Positions 1-9,111 of a DNA stretch of 64,000 nucleotides are shown here, in pieces; position 1 is the first letter of the stretch, and the number at the start of each line of letters is the position of its first letter. A model generated the notes under the pieces. It worked only from the letters and a program-made list of their open reading frames with translations, ran no database searches and was not told where the DNA came from. A program made the translations under genes and the position numbers. Source of the stretch: Hyphomonas johnsonii MHS-2 (GTDB lineage: Bacteria; Pseudomonadota; Alphaproteobacteria; Caulobacterales; Hyphomonadaceae); NCBI RefSeq assembly GCF_000685275.1, contig NZ_ARYK01000002.1, positions 354,711 to 418,710 on the forward strand, written 5' to 3'.

Positions 1-219
1 TATGACCGGCATAATTATTTTCGGCGCCACCCCGGCGTATTATCGGATATTGCGATCACGATGCGCACGGGCGCCAGGCCGGCCGACGCGGAGCGCCCAC
101 TCAAGCACCTCGATCTCAATTTCTGGAGCATCGACAAGACTTACACGCCCTCATACTTCGGATCCTTGCACAGCCCTGACGGCTGCCGTTTGATAGACGC
201 TCCGCAAATAACCCCCTGA
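1..219 (+). CDS. C-terminal end of an unrecognised protein (cut by window edge)
   Basis: An open frame runs from the first base to a TGA at 217-219 and gives 72 residues with a balanced amino-acid mix, including the run LKHLDLNFWSIDKTYTPSY. The start lies outside the window. I do not recognise the family. Codon use is GC-biased like the neighbouring core genes, which argues for real coding, but with only a short tail the call could be chance. Confidence 0.35.
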   Translation, partial: YDRHNYFRRHPGVLSDIAITMRTGARPADAERPLKHLDLNFWSIDKTYTPSYFGSLHSPDGCRLIDAPQITP

Positions 220-642
220 ATCCCACGGAGTTGAGAAACGCGTGTTGCCGAAGACGATCACATTTCGATGGTCGAAACTCGCGGACGCGCGCGAAAACGG
301 ACTCGGACCGCTGCGCCTCTCGCCAACAGGTCGAGCTTGATGGGCAAATATGCGTGGTCAAGGGTCGACTGATCCTGTTCAGGCATTTCGACACGTCCGG
401 GTGGTTTCCGGAGGCCCGCCGGTTCGTGCCCATTCCGTCGCAGATTCCGCCTGTTGCAGCCGAAAAATCGCAAGGGGCACATCAATGGACCAACTCACTA
501 TAATGGTTGCGGGCGGGGCCGAGCCTCGCTATTCCGGCTTCATTGCACCTCGGATCGCGGCCTATTTGGCATCAGGCGTTTGGGGGCATTGCGGAAAGCG
601 GGGTCCAAACCCACTTGATGTATAGTGTTTACAGTGGTTTTG
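220..642. other. No supported gene
   Basis: About 420 bases between the partial gene and the tRNA-like sequence. Several short overlapping open frames exist on both strands, but none has a convincing ribosome site or recognisable protein. It may be the end of an old integrated element, given the tRNA-like sequence that follows. Confidence 0.4.
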
Positions 643-715
643 CGGAGGGCTCCTTCCACCAACCTGTCTGGCATGAGCCGGAGGGTCGGAGGTTCGAATC
701 CTCTCGCTCCGACCA
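643..715 (+). pseudogene. Degenerate tRNA-Pro-like sequence
   Basis: The 3' half looks like a tRNA. A T-arm (GGAGG, loop TTCGAAT, CCTCT) is followed by acceptor strand CGCTCCG, discriminator A and encoded CCA. The upstream CGGAGGG pairs with the acceptor at six of seven positions. The variable loop and T-arm resemble alphaproteobacterial tRNA-Pro. The middle does not fold: there is no D-arm consensus and no 5-bp anticodon stem around a 7-base loop. It is probably a tRNA remnant, for example the 3' copy left by an integration event, and not a working tRNA. Confidence 0.4.
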
Positions 716-743
716 GAACTTTCTCGAGGCAAGAGGCTGTCAG

Positions 744-1052
744 ATGGAAGCGCGGATTTACAGACCCCAGAAAAGTGCCATGACTTCCGGACGTGGCCAG
801 ACGCATACCTGGTACCTGGAATTCGTGAAGCCCGACGCCCGGCGGACCGCAGACCCCGTTATGGGCTGGACCAGTATCGACGATACGTCGGGCCAGGTTC
901 GTCTCGAATTCGAGACCCAGGAAGAAGCGGTGGATTATGCCCGTCGGGAAGGCCTGGTCTTCCGCGTCGAAGAATCCCGCGAGCGCAAGCGTCTGGTGAA
1001 GTCGTATAGCGAGAATTTCTCGTTTGACCGCAAGCAGCCTTGGACCCATTAG
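744..1052 (+). CDS. NDUFS4-like NADH dehydrogenase (complex I) accessory subunit
   Basis: A 102-residue protein starting MEARIYRPQKSAMTSG, with the core W(Y)LEF near the N-terminus and a C-terminal YSENFSFDRKQPWTH tail. This matches the ETC complex I subunit conserved region family, the bacterial homologue of mitochondrial NDUFS4. In alphaproteobacteria it is a peripheral subunit on the NADH-binding arm of complex I. The frame is open further upstream, but that part runs through the tRNA-like sequence. The ATG at 744 gives the family's usual length. It stands alone here, not with the nuo operon, which is typical. Confidence 0.85.
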   Translation: MEARIYRPQKSAMTSGRGQTHTWYLEFVKPDARRTADPVMGWTSIDDTSGQVRLEFETQEEAVDYARREGLVFRVEESRERKRLVKSYSENFSFDRKQPWTH

Positions 1053-1068
1053 GGTCCGGCGCCCATCC

Positions 1069-1145
1069 GGCCCCTTAGCTCAACTGGATAGAGCACCGGA
1101 CTTCTAATCCGACGGTTGCAGGTTCAAGTCCTGCAGGGGTCACCA
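1069..1145 (+). tRNA. tRNA-Arg(TCT)
   Basis: A full cloverleaf can be drawn: acceptor GGCCCCT/AGGGGTC with one G-U pair, D-arm GCTC...GAGC, anticodon stem CCGGA/TCCGA around loop CTTCTAA (anticodon TCT), T-stem GCAGG/CCTGC around TTCAAGT, discriminator A and encoded CCA. Confidence 0.95.
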
Positions 1146-1200
1146 TTTGCCTGGCCACCTGATCCGGCGAGCGCTGCCGGAAGCCGGTAAATGAGACGCG

Positions 1201-4200
1201 CTATTCAGCCGGTGCCGCACCGAGATCGGCCTGCGCCTCTTCCTTGTCGAGGCGCCGGGCAACGTCTCCCGGCGATCCGGACTTGCGTGCAAGCAGGGCA
1301 TATGCCGTCGGCACGAACAGCACCGTCACGAAGATCGACGCCGTCACACCGAACAGGATCACCACGCCGATGGCCTGTCGGGTCTCCGCGCCGGCCCCCG
1401 CCGACAGGATGAGCGGTATCGACCCGGCCGCCGTGGTCAGGCTCGTCATCACGATCGGCCGGAACCGCGCCAGCGCCGCCTCCCGCAGCGCCGCATCGAA
1501 TTCCATCCCCTTGTCGCGCAGCTGGTTGGCGAATTCGACAATCAGGATGCCGTTCTTGGCCGCCAGGCCGACCAGCATGATCAGGCCGATCTGCGTATAG
1601 ATGTTCAGCGTATTCCCGGTCAGCCAAAGGCCCAGCAGCCCGCCACCGATCGTCGCGGGCACGCACAGCATGATGATGATCGGGTGCCGATAGCTCTCGA
1701 ACTGCCCGGCCAGCACCAGGAACACGATCACGAGCCCGATCCCGAAGACGAACACGATAGAGGTGCCGGACGCCTTGAAGTCCAGCGACTGGCCCTTGAA
1801 GTCGATCGTCGCTTCCTGCGGCAGTGACTCTCGGGCGATCCGCTCCATGTTGGCAAGCGCCGTGCCCAGCGACACACCCGGCGCGAGGCCGGCCTCGATG
1901 GTGATCGATCGCACGCGGTTGTAGCGGTTGAGGCTGGGGCTGTCGGCCATCGACTGCATCGTCGTCAGGCTCGACAGAGGGATCAGTTGGCCGGACCGCG
2001 ACGAACGGACGTAAATGTTCTGCACGTCAGTTGGCGTATTCTGGTCTGATCTGACACCCTCCAGGATCACGTCATATTCTTCACCGTCGTCGGTATAGGT
2101 CGTGACCCGGCGCGAGCCGAGCATGGTCTGCAGGGTCTGCCCGATCTCATCGACCGTCACGCCGAGGTCCGCCGCGCGGTCATAATCGATCGTAATGCGG
2201 AATTGCGGCTGGGTTTCCTTGTAGTCCCAGTCGATATCGACCAGTCCGGGATTATTCGCCTCGAGGGCGGCAACAAACGTGTCGCGCCATTGCGTCAGCT
2301 GTTCATACGAAGGGCCGCCAATGACGAACTGCACGGGCTTGCTGTTCCCGCCGCCAAGGCCCTGCCGCATGATCGCGAATGCGCGAATGCCCGGCAGGTC
2401 GGACAGCTTTCCGTTGACCTCCTGGATGATCTCGTCGGCCGGCCGCCGGTTCGCCCAGTCATCAAGCACAACTATGACGAAGCCCTGGTTGAAACCGGAG
2501 CTCCCGAATCCGGGCGCTCGCAGCAGAAGGCGCGAAACTTCACCTGAGTCCGTATAGGGCAGCAACCGGCGTTCGATTTCGTCGAGATAGGTCGACATGT
2601 AGTCGAAGGATGCGCCCTCTTCGCCGCGCACGCTGACGAAGAAGCTGCCACGATCCTCGCGCGGCACGTATTCCTCGTCGATGTTCTGGAACAGCCAGAC
2701 GGCGCCCCCGAAAATGCCGCACAGCATGATTGCCGCAAGGATCGGACGGTGCACCAGCCGGTCGAGTATCCAGGCATAACCCGCCTTCAGCCCGCCGAAC
2801 GCGCCATTGATGAGAAACGGGATGAAGCTGAAAATGCCGCCCGATGCTGTAGGCTTCAGGATCTTGGACGCCAGCATCGGAACGATGGTCAGCGACAGGA
2901 TGCTCGAAAAGGCAACAGCCGCCGCCATGGTCAGCGCGAACTCGGTGAACAGGCGCCCGATATCGCCCTGCAGGAACGTGATCGGGATGAAGACGGCGAT
3001 CAGCACGAGCGTTGTTGCGATCACGGCGAACCCGACCTGCCGGGAACCGCGATAGGCCGCCACCAGCGAGGTTTCTCCATACTCGTCCATCCGCCGGTGA
3101 ATGTTCTCAAGCACCACGATGGCGTCGTCGACGACCAGGCCGATCGCCAGCACCAGCGCGAGCAGCGTCAGCAGGTTGATCGAAAGCCCCAGGGCGAACA
3201 GGACGATGAATGTCGAGATGATTGATACCGGAACGGTAATCGCCGGGATGATCGTCGCTCTCAGGCTGCCGAGGAACAGGAAGATCACCAGTGTCACCAG
3301 GCCGACGGCGATGAACAATGTGCGATACACTTCGGTGATCGACGCATCGATGAATACCGAACTGTCGAAACTGCGGGAAATGTTCATGCCCTCGGGCAGG
3401 GTGTCATTCAGCCGGTTGGCCAGCGCGCGCGCCGCGGCCGCAACCTCAACCGTGTTCGCTGTCGATTGCTTCACGATGCCCAGCCCGACCATCGGCACGC
3501 CATTGCCCCGGAACGTGTTGCGATCCTCCACCGTTCCGCGCTCGACGCGGGCCACGTCACCAAGACGGACAAGATAGCCATCGTCGCCTTCGGTGATCAC
3601 GAGGTTGGCAAAGTCCTGCGGTGTCTTGAACGCGCGCTCGATGCGAACGGTGAATGTCCGCGAGTCCGATTCAAGGCTGCCGGCCGGCGCCTCGATATTC
3701 TCGCTACGCAGGGCGCGTTCGATATCGCTGACGGCGAGATTGCGCGAGGCGAGTGCGCGCCGGTCGATCCAGATTCGCAGCGCATAGTCACGCGCGCCGC
3801 CAACACGCACCCGCGCCACACCGTCCAGCGCCGAAAACCGGTCGACCAGATAGCGGTCGGCATAGTCCGACAGTTCCGGCGTGGTCAGGCTGTCACTTGC
3901 AAGGTTCAGCCAGACGATGACGTCGTCATTTGCATCGGCTTTTTCGATCTCCGGCGGGTCGGCTTCCGCAGGTAACTGGTCCAGCACACCCGATACCCGG
4001 TCGCGGATATCGTTGGCGGCCGCATCGATGTCCTGGTCGATGCTGAATTCGACGCTGATACGCGAACGGCCATCCGTGGAATTTGAATCGATGAACCGGA
4101 TACCGGACACACCGGCGATCCGGTCTTCGATCACCCGTGTGATCCGGGTCTCGATCACGTTCGCCGCGGCACCGGGATAGCGCGTATCGATCGATACGAT

Positions 4201-4329
4201 CGGTGCATCAATGTCCGGATATTCGCGCAGGGGCAGACGGTTGAAGGCCACCAGGCCGAAAATGATCAGGACGAGCGACAGGACCGAGGCGAAAACCGGG
4301 CGCTTGACGGAGATGTCTGAGAGCAGCAT
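1201..4329 (-). CDS. RND-family efflux pump permease (HAE1/AcrB-like)
   Basis: A 1042-residue inner-membrane proton antiporter that would export drugs or other hydrophobic compounds with a periplasmic adaptor. It starts MLLSDISVKRPVFASVLSLV with the usual first membrane helix. The two periplasmic loops and twelve-helix layout fit the family, and the length is normal. Helix 4 contains ALVLAIGLVVDDAIVVLEN, with the paired Asp residues of the proton relay. The adaptor gene lies 6 bases upstream on the same strand, so the two are co-transcribed. No outer-membrane factor gene is adjacent, so a TolC from elsewhere must be used. The substrate cannot be read from sequence. Confidence 0.93.
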   Translation of the reverse strand: MLLSDISVKRPVFASVLSLVLIIFGLVAFNRLPLREYPDIDAPIVSIDTRYPGAAANVIETRITRVIEDRIAGVSGIRFIDSNSTDGRSRISVEFSIDQDIDAAANDIRDRVSGVLDQLPAEADPPEIEKADANDDVIVWLNLASDSLTTPELSDYADRYLVDRFSALDGVARVRVGGARDYALRIWIDRRALASRNLAVSDIERALRSENIEAPAGSLESDSRTFTVRIERAFKTPQDFANLVITEGDDGYLVRLGDVARVERGTVEDRNTFRGNGVPMVGLGIVKQSTANTVEVAAAARALANRLNDTLPEGMNISRSFDSSVFIDASITEVYRTLFIAVGLVTLVIFLFLGSLRATIIPAITVPVSIISTFIVLFALGLSINLLTLLALVLAIGLVVDDAIVVLENIHRRMDEYGETSLVAAYRGSRQVGFAVIATTLVLIAVFIPITFLQGDIGRLFTEFALTMAAAVAFSSILSLTIVPMLASKILKPTASGGIFSFIPFLINGAFGGLKAGYAWILDRLVHRPILAAIMLCGIFGGAVWLFQNIDEEYVPREDRGSFFVSVRGEEGASFDYMSTYLDEIERRLLPYTDSGEVSRLLLRAPGFGSSGFNQGFVIVVLDDWANRRPADEIIQEVNGKLSDLPGIRAFAIMRQGLGGGNSKPVQFVIGGPSYEQLTQWRDTFVAALEANNPGLVDIDWDYKETQPQFRITIDYDRAADLGVTVDEIGQTLQTMLGSRRVTTYTDDGEEYDVILEGVRSDQNTPTDVQNIYVRSSRSGQLIPLSSLTTMQSMADSPSLNRYNRVRSITIEAGLAPGVSLGTALANMERIARESLPQEATIDFKGQSLDFKASGTSIVFVFGIGLVIVFLVLAGQFESYRHPIIIMLCVPATIGGGLLGLWLTGNTLNIYTQIGLIMLVGLAAKNGILIVEFANQLRDKGMEFDAALREAALARFRPIVMTSLTTAAGSIPLILSAGAGAETRQAIGVVILFGVTASIFVTVLFVPTAYALLARKSGSPGDVARRLDKEEAQADLGAAPAE

Positions 4330-4335
4330 CCGGGC

Positions 4336-5451
4336 CTAGTTCGCGTTCGCTGCCGCGCCATTGCCTGACGCGCCGGCACTGGGCAGGACGGCAGAGCGTT
4401 CGCGCACGATAACGGGGGCGCCGTCCCGCACACGTATTGCGCCTTCCGTGACGATCCGGTCACCGAGTCCCAGCCCCGCAATCACTTCGACATTGCCGCC
4501 CTGGCGCAGGCCGATCTCGATCTTGTGACGCACCGCGATGGTCTGGTCTCCCGACGTCTCCAGCAGCAGCACGAAATTATCCGGTCCCACCGGCTGGATC
4601 GCGCCTTCGGGTATCGACAGGGCCATGCGGGAGTCGGCCAGAACCGCCACACGCATGAACATGCCGGCCTTCAGCAACCGGTCTGGATTGGGCAGGATCG
4701 CGCGCACCCGCACGGAGCGGGTCACGGGATCGATCGTGTTATCGACGCTGGCAATCGTGCCTGAAAACGCCATGCCCGGCAGGTCATCGGTCGACGCCTG
4801 CACGGTCGTGCCCTCGGTCAGGGCGCGCAGGAATGTCGATGGCACGGTAAAGTCCATCTTCATCTGGCTGTCATCGACCAGCGTGGCAACAACATCGCCC
4901 GGCCGCACATAGGATCCGACACTGACATTGCGGAACCCCAGCACGCCGTCGAATGGCGCCACCAGCACGCGGTCCTTCTGGCGTACCTGCACTGCGCGCA
5001 ACTGCGCATTGGCGGAATCAAGGTTGCGGCGCGCGGCATCCAGGCTGGTTTGCGCAATGGCATCCTGCTTCGACAGCTGCAGTGTCCGGTCATATTGGCG
5101 GCGCGCTTCTTCTGCTGTCGCCTCGGCCGATTCCACCAGTGCCACCTGTTCACGCTGGGCCAGCGACAGCAGCGTCTTGCCAGCCAGTACACGCTCGCCA
5201 TCGTCGAAATAGATCGCGGTCACCCGGTCGGCCACGTTCAGCGTCAGGTCAACGCGCTCGTTCGCCATCAGCGTACCCAGCGCTTCGATCCGCATCGAAA
5301 ATTCCTGCTCGGCCACCTCGGCGGCAAACACGCTGGCCGGCGCGCGGGCCTGCGCCGCTGCTGTCAGGGCCGACAGGCCAAACACGGCAAGCAGCGCCAC
5401 GAGCAATGCCAACGGCCTGTGCGCACGGGAACGGGAGACAAGTCGCGCCAT
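4336..5451 (-). CDS. RND efflux periplasmic adaptor (membrane fusion protein)
   Basis: A 371-residue HlyD/AcrA-type adaptor linking the RND permease to an outer-membrane channel. The N-terminal hydrophobic segment (about residues 12-34) is a signal peptide or anchor. Then come a lipoyl/biotinyl-like half motif (YFDDGERVLAGKTLLSLAQ), a coiled-coil hairpin with several A-rich heptads (about 105-160), the second lipoyl half (VLVAPFDGVLGFRNVSVGSY) and a beta-barrel domain. It is the first gene of the pair with the downstream permease. Confidence 0.92.
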   Translation of the reverse strand: MARLVSRSRAHRPLALLVALLAVFGLSALTAAAQARAPASVFAAEVAEQEFSMRIEALGTLMANERVDLTLNVADRVTAIYFDDGERVLAGKTLLSLAQREQVALVESAEATAEEARRQYDRTLQLSKQDAIAQTSLDAARRNLDSANAQLRAVQVRQKDRVLVAPFDGVLGFRNVSVGSYVRPGDVVATLVDDSQMKMDFTVPSTFLRALTEGTTVQASTDDLPGMAFSGTIASVDNTIDPVTRSVRVRAILPNPDRLLKAGMFMRVAVLADSRMALSIPEGAIQPVGPDNFVLLLETSGDQTIAVRHKIEIGLRQGGNVEVIAGLGLGDRIVTEGAIRVRDGAPVIVRERSAVLPSAGASGNGAAANAN

Positions 5452-5656
5452 CTGGGTGCCTTATCGGGTCCTTTTACCACCGGACAGCCTTCCGGCCGCC
5501 GTCCAACGTCGGAAACGGTGACCGAGGGCAAATGCGGTACAATTTCGCAATTAGCCCGGACACCGGCAATGTAAAGCAGTATGTGTCAATTGCATCCTGC
5601 CAGCAAATAACGAACATATTACCAAGGACGTCGGCAAAACCTGCACGAATTCCGGC

Positions 5657-6847
5657 CTAATTCGCATCCGTTTCGCGACGCGCCGGAACGCCCAATCCGA
5701 GCTCTGCCAGCACTTCATCGGTATGCTCGCCGACAAGGGGGGCCGGACGGATGGTGCGGGACGCAGCCCCCCGGAATGTCACCGGCGGCTGGGTTTCCCA
5801 ATACCCACCCTCGGTCGGATGCTCGCGCTTCCGGAAGAACCCGACCGCCTGCAAGTGCGGATCGTCCTGCAATTCGCCCATGTCATTGACGGGTGCGGCC
5901 GGAATATCGCTCGCGGCAAACGCATCCAGCCAGTACCGGGTCGGCTGCGCCGTGAGATGGAACTGAACGCGCTCCATCATGTAGGCCATGTTGTAATATC
6001 GGCCGCGACGGTCGGACAGGCGCTCATCCTGAAGCTCCTCCGGCGCTCCCAGCACATCGAACAGCCGTACCCAGCGGGCATCGACATAAGGGGCCACCAC
6101 GATCCAGCCGTCGGATGTCTGGAGCGGCTGGCGCGAGGGGTCCACCTGGCGCTGGTAGCAGACCGGGCCCACCGGCGGGTCGAACACGGCCTCGTAGAAA
6201 TGCTCTTCGAGCAGGAAGTGCGTGATGCATTCGAACATCGGCACTTCGACATGCACCGCCTCGCCCGTCTTGTCGCGCTGACGCAGCGCCGCCAGGGTCG
6301 CGTACACGGCATGCAGGCCGGATACCTTGTCGGCGAAGGCTGTCGGGATGAACCGCGGCTTGGGATTACCGTCCACACGGGGCAGCAGGCTCGCGGCGCC
6401 GGACAGGCCCTGGATCAGGTCGTCATAGGCTGGGCGGCCAGCATAGGGACCATCCGTGCCAAATCCGAGGCAATGGACATAGACGATATCCGGCTTGATC
6501 GTCTTGACCTCCTCGAACGTCAGGCCCAGTCGCTCGACCGCATCGGGGCGGATATTGTGGATAAACACGTCGCTGCCCGCAATCAGGGCGCGGATGGCCT
6601 CCTGCCCGGCTTCCGACTTCAGGTCCCAGACGACTGACCGCTTGCCGCGGTTGATCGTCATGTGGCACGGCCCCATGCCTCTGGTCGCCGCCGGCTTGCC
6701 GACTTCGCGAAAATCATCGCCGCCGTCCGGCTCCACCTTGATGACATCCGCGCCCATGTCCGCCAGCGTCTGTGTGCAATAGGGACCGAAGATCACGGTC
6801 GTCATGTCCGCCACCCGAATGTCCGACAGGAAATTTGTGCCCGGCAT
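5657..6847 (-). CDS. Class III (CaiB/BaiF-type) CoA-transferase
   Basis: A 396-residue enzyme predicted to move CoA between acyl donors and acceptors. The N-terminal Rossmann part contains MGADVIKVEPDGGDDFR. The motif GPYAGRPAYDDLIQGLSG carries the conserved aspartate (D142 in this numbering) that forms the acyl-anhydride intermediate in family III enzymes. An ATG at 6928 is in frame, but the ATG at 6847 has a GGAGA site just upstream and begins the conserved fold, so I chose it. The substrate is unknown. The gap of about 205 bases to the efflux genes suggests a separate transcript. Confidence 0.88.
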   Translation of the reverse strand: MPGTNFLSDIRVADMTTVIFGPYCTQTLADMGADVIKVEPDGGDDFREVGKPAATRGMGPCHMTINRGKRSVVWDLKSEAGQEAIRALIAGSDVFIHNIRPDAVERLGLTFEEVKTIKPDIVYVHCLGFGTDGPYAGRPAYDDLIQGLSGAASLLPRVDGNPKPRFIPTAFADKVSGLHAVYATLAALRQRDKTGEAVHVEVPMFECITHFLLEEHFYEAVFDPPVGPVCYQRQVDPSRQPLQTSDGWIVVAPYVDARWVRLFDVLGAPEELQDERLSDRRGRYYNMAYMMERVQFHLTAQPTRYWLDAFAASDIPAAPVNDMGELQDDPHLQAVGFFRKREHPTEGGYWETQPPVTFRGAASRTIRPAPLVGEHTDEVLAELGLGVPARRETDAN

Positions 6848-6958
6848 TGTTGTCTCCTCACTCACTGACTGCGCGGTGACTAGGCATGGAACGGCGCAGG
6901 GGCAAGACGCCCATGGCCTCTCAGGCACGCGGCACCCGCAGAATGACGCACACCTAAT

Positions 6959-6981
6959 TTATGAGAATGACTTGCATTAGC
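6959..6981 (+). promoter_or_regulatory. Fur-box-like operator before the PepSY gene
   Basis: The stretch TGAGAATGACTTGCATTA matches the repeated NAT(A/T)AT hexamer pattern of Fur sites. It sits about 55-75 bases before the chosen GTG start of the PepSY gene, suggesting iron repression of that operon. It also argues against using the ATG codons that lie inside the box. Confidence 0.5.
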
Positions 6982-7035
6982 AAACCTCTGCATGATAGGC
7001 ACCCGCATGTTTATTCCTCAGGACACCTGACAGCC

Positions 7036-7716
7036 GTGACCTCACAATTGACCGAGACCACCACCGTGAAACGGGGCCGCAGCAACGCGGCCGGCCAGCG
7101 TGCCCTCCGGTATGCCTTCGTAAAGCGGCAGGTGCGCACGATCCACTGGATGTCGGGCGCGATCTGCCTGATCGGCATGGTCCTCTTTGCGGCGACGGGC
7201 ATCACGCTGAACCATGCGGCCGACATTCCGGCCCACCCGCAGGTGAAGGAATCGACCGCCACCCTGACACCCGACCTGGTGAGTGATCTTTCGTCCGGGC
7301 CGGCTGACGGCACGACAGATACCCTGCCGCGAACGGTCACGCGGTTCCTCAAGCGCAACCTCGGTGTCCACGCGTCCGGGCAGCCGGCTGAATGGACCGA
7401 TGTCGATGTTTATGTCGGCCTGCCCCGCCCGGGCGGCGACGCCTGGCTCAGCATCGACCGGGCAACCGGCGAGGTCACCTACGAAACCACTCGGCGCGGC
7501 GCCGTCGCCTACCTCAACGACCTGCACAAGGGCCGCAATACAGGCACGGCATGGTCATGGTTCCTCGACATTTTTGCCGTCGCTTCCATCCTGTTCTGCC
7601 TGTCCGGCCTGTGGTTGTTGCAGATCCATTCGACACGGCGCGCCAGCACATGGCCGCTCGCCTTCGCCGGCCTCGGCATCCCTGCCCTCCTTCTCATCTT
7701 CTTTGCTCACACCTGA
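7036..7716 (+). CDS. PepSY-associated transmembrane protein (putative flavin/iron reductase)
   Basis: About 226 residues with a membrane helix (IHWMSGAICLIGMVLFAATG), a periplasmic PepSY-type domain, and a second helix region near the C-terminus (FAVASILFCLSGLWLL). Such proteins (PiuB/FoxB relatives) are thought to pass electrons across the inner membrane, for example to reduce ferric siderophores. The start is uncertain. The frame opens at ATG 6961, inside a Fur-box-like site, so I prefer GTG 7036 with an AGGAC stretch upstream. It leads an operon with DUF2271, DUF4198 and ApbE genes. Confidence 0.75.
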   Translation: MTSQLTETTTVKRGRSNAAGQRALRYAFVKRQVRTIHWMSGAICLIGMVLFAATGITLNHAADIPAHPQVKESTATLTPDLVSDLSSGPADGTTDTLPRTVTRFLKRNLGVHASGQPAEWTDVDVYVGLPRPGGDAWLSIDRATGEVTYETTRRGAVAYLNDLHKGRNTGTAWSWFLDIFAVASILFCLSGLWLLQIHSTRRASTWPLAFAGLGIPALLLIFFAHT

Positions 7717-7723
7717 GGATATC

Positions 7724-8245
7724 ATGCGCGCACTATTCAGCCTGGCCGGAATGGCCCTCCTGTCGGGACCCGCTCTCGCCGACTCCATGGAAATCGAGAT
7801 TGGCATCCCGCAGCTCAATGTCGCGGAATACCACCGCCCCTACATTGCCGCCTGGATCGCCCGGCCTGACCACACTGTCGCGGCCAATCTCGCCGTCTGG
7901 TACCAGCAGGAAAAACGTGGCGCGGACGAGGGTGAAACCTGGCTCAAGGACCTGCGCCAATGGTGGCGCCGCGCTGGTCGCGACCTCCAGATGCCGGTCG
8001 ATGGCGTGTCGGGCCCGACGCAGGCGCCCGGCCTGCAGACTTTGCGCATCCCCGGCGATTCCCTCGCGATCCAGGCGCTTACACCGGGCGACTATGTCCT
8101 GACTGTGGAAGCTGTCCGCGAAGTCGGCGGACGGGAAATGGTGCAGATACCCTTCCACTGGCCGTCCGACGGACAGGCAGACCTGACGGTGAGCGGCGAG
8201 ACCGAACTCGGCACCGTCGCCCTGAAACTCATCCCCGAAAACTAA
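7724..8245 (+). CDS. DUF2271 periplasmic protein with possible flavinylation motif
   Basis: A 173-residue secreted protein with signal peptide MRALFSLAGMALLSGPALA and a GAGGA ribosome site 5 bases before the ATG. The body fits DUF2271 (ending GTVALKLIPEN). Residues 93-99 read DGVSGPT, close to the D-x-x-[ST]-G-A-[ST] motif where ApbE attaches FMN through the last Ser/Thr; here Ala is replaced by Pro and the acceptor would be T99. DUF2271 is known to co-occur with ApbE and PepSY proteins in extracytosolic flavin electron-transfer systems, as here. The flavin link is inference. Confidence 0.75.
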   Translation: MRALFSLAGMALLSGPALADSMEIEIGIPQLNVAEYHRPYIAAWIARPDHTVAANLAVWYQQEKRGADEGETWLKDLRQWWRRAGRDLQMPVDGVSGPTQAPGLQTLRIPGDSLAIQALTPGDYVLTVEAVREVGGREMVQIPFHWPSDGQADLTVSGETELGTVALKLIPEN

Positions 8246-8290
8246 CCTGAATGCGGTCCGGCCGCGTGACGCCACACAAGGAATGATCCG

Positions 8291-9109
8291 ATGAAACGCC
8301 TCACCCTCAAACTGCTTGCCGCCTCGTCGCTGGTGATCGCAATGGCCGGCAGCGCGAGCGCCCACCGCGCCTGGCTGCTGCCTTCGACATTCACCCTGTC
8401 AGGCGATGCACAATGGGTGACCGTTGACGCGGCCATCTCCAACGACCTCTTCTTCCCCAATCACCACGCCATCGACCCGGCCTCGATCACCGTGACAGCG
8501 CCGGATGGCTCGCATGTCGCGATCGCGCATGCCGCTGAGGGCGAGATCCGGTCCATGTTCGATGTCCGGATGGACCAGCAAGGCACCTACCGCATCTCAA
8601 CGGCCGGCGCGCCGTCCTATTTCGCCGGCTGGATGGAGAATGGCGAGCGCAAGCGCTGGCGCGGTACGCTCGAAACACTCCGCGCCGAAGGCATCGACAA
8701 GAAGCCGGGCGTTGAAGTGTCCCAGGCCCAGCGCAGCGTCGAAACCTTCGTTACGCTCGGCGCGCCCTCCACAGAGGTCTTCTCGCCAACGGGAACGGGT
8801 CTCGAATTTCAGCCTGTCACCCATCCGAACGATGTCTTCACCGGTGAACCTGTCAGCTTCAGGCTGTTGCTGGACGGTGCACCTGCCAGCGGCCTCGACG
8901 TCACCATCCTGCCCGGCAATGACCGCTACCGCGACACGCCCGGCGAGCTGTCAGTGAAGACTGATGCCGATGGCGTCTTCACCTTCACGCCTGAGCTGCC
9001 CGGCCCTTACTGGCTCACGACCGGCTCCGAAGGCGAGACAACCGTCGACGGCATGGCGATGAAAGTGCGCACGTCCTACACCGCAACATTCGAAGCCCTG
9101 CCGCTCTAG
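8291..9109 (+). CDS. DUF4198 periplasmic protein
   Basis: A 272-residue secreted protein with a signal peptide (about residues 1-24, ending SASA) and the typical HRAWLLPS start of the mature part. This is a hallmark of DUF4198, a family found with TonB receptors and metal uptake genes. A C-terminal Ig-like beta domain (residues about 175-265) contains PGELSVKTDADGVFTFTPE. An AAGGA site precedes the ATG. It lies between DUF2271 and ApbE genes, so it probably works in the same periplasmic iron or flavin pathway. No catalytic residues are evident. Confidence 0.8.
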   Translation: MKRLTLKLLAASSLVIAMAGSASAHRAWLLPSTFTLSGDAQWVTVDAAISNDLFFPNHHAIDPASITVTAPDGSHVAIAHAAEGEIRSMFDVRMDQQGTYRISTAGAPSYFAGWMENGERKRWRGTLETLRAEGIDKKPGVEVSQAQRSVETFVTLGAPSTEVFSPTGTGLEFQPVTHPNDVFTGEPVSFRLLLDGAPASGLDVTILPGNDRYRDTPGELSVKTDADGVFTFTPELPGPYWLTTGSEGETTVDGMAMKVRTSYTATFEALPL

Positions 9110-9111
9110 CC

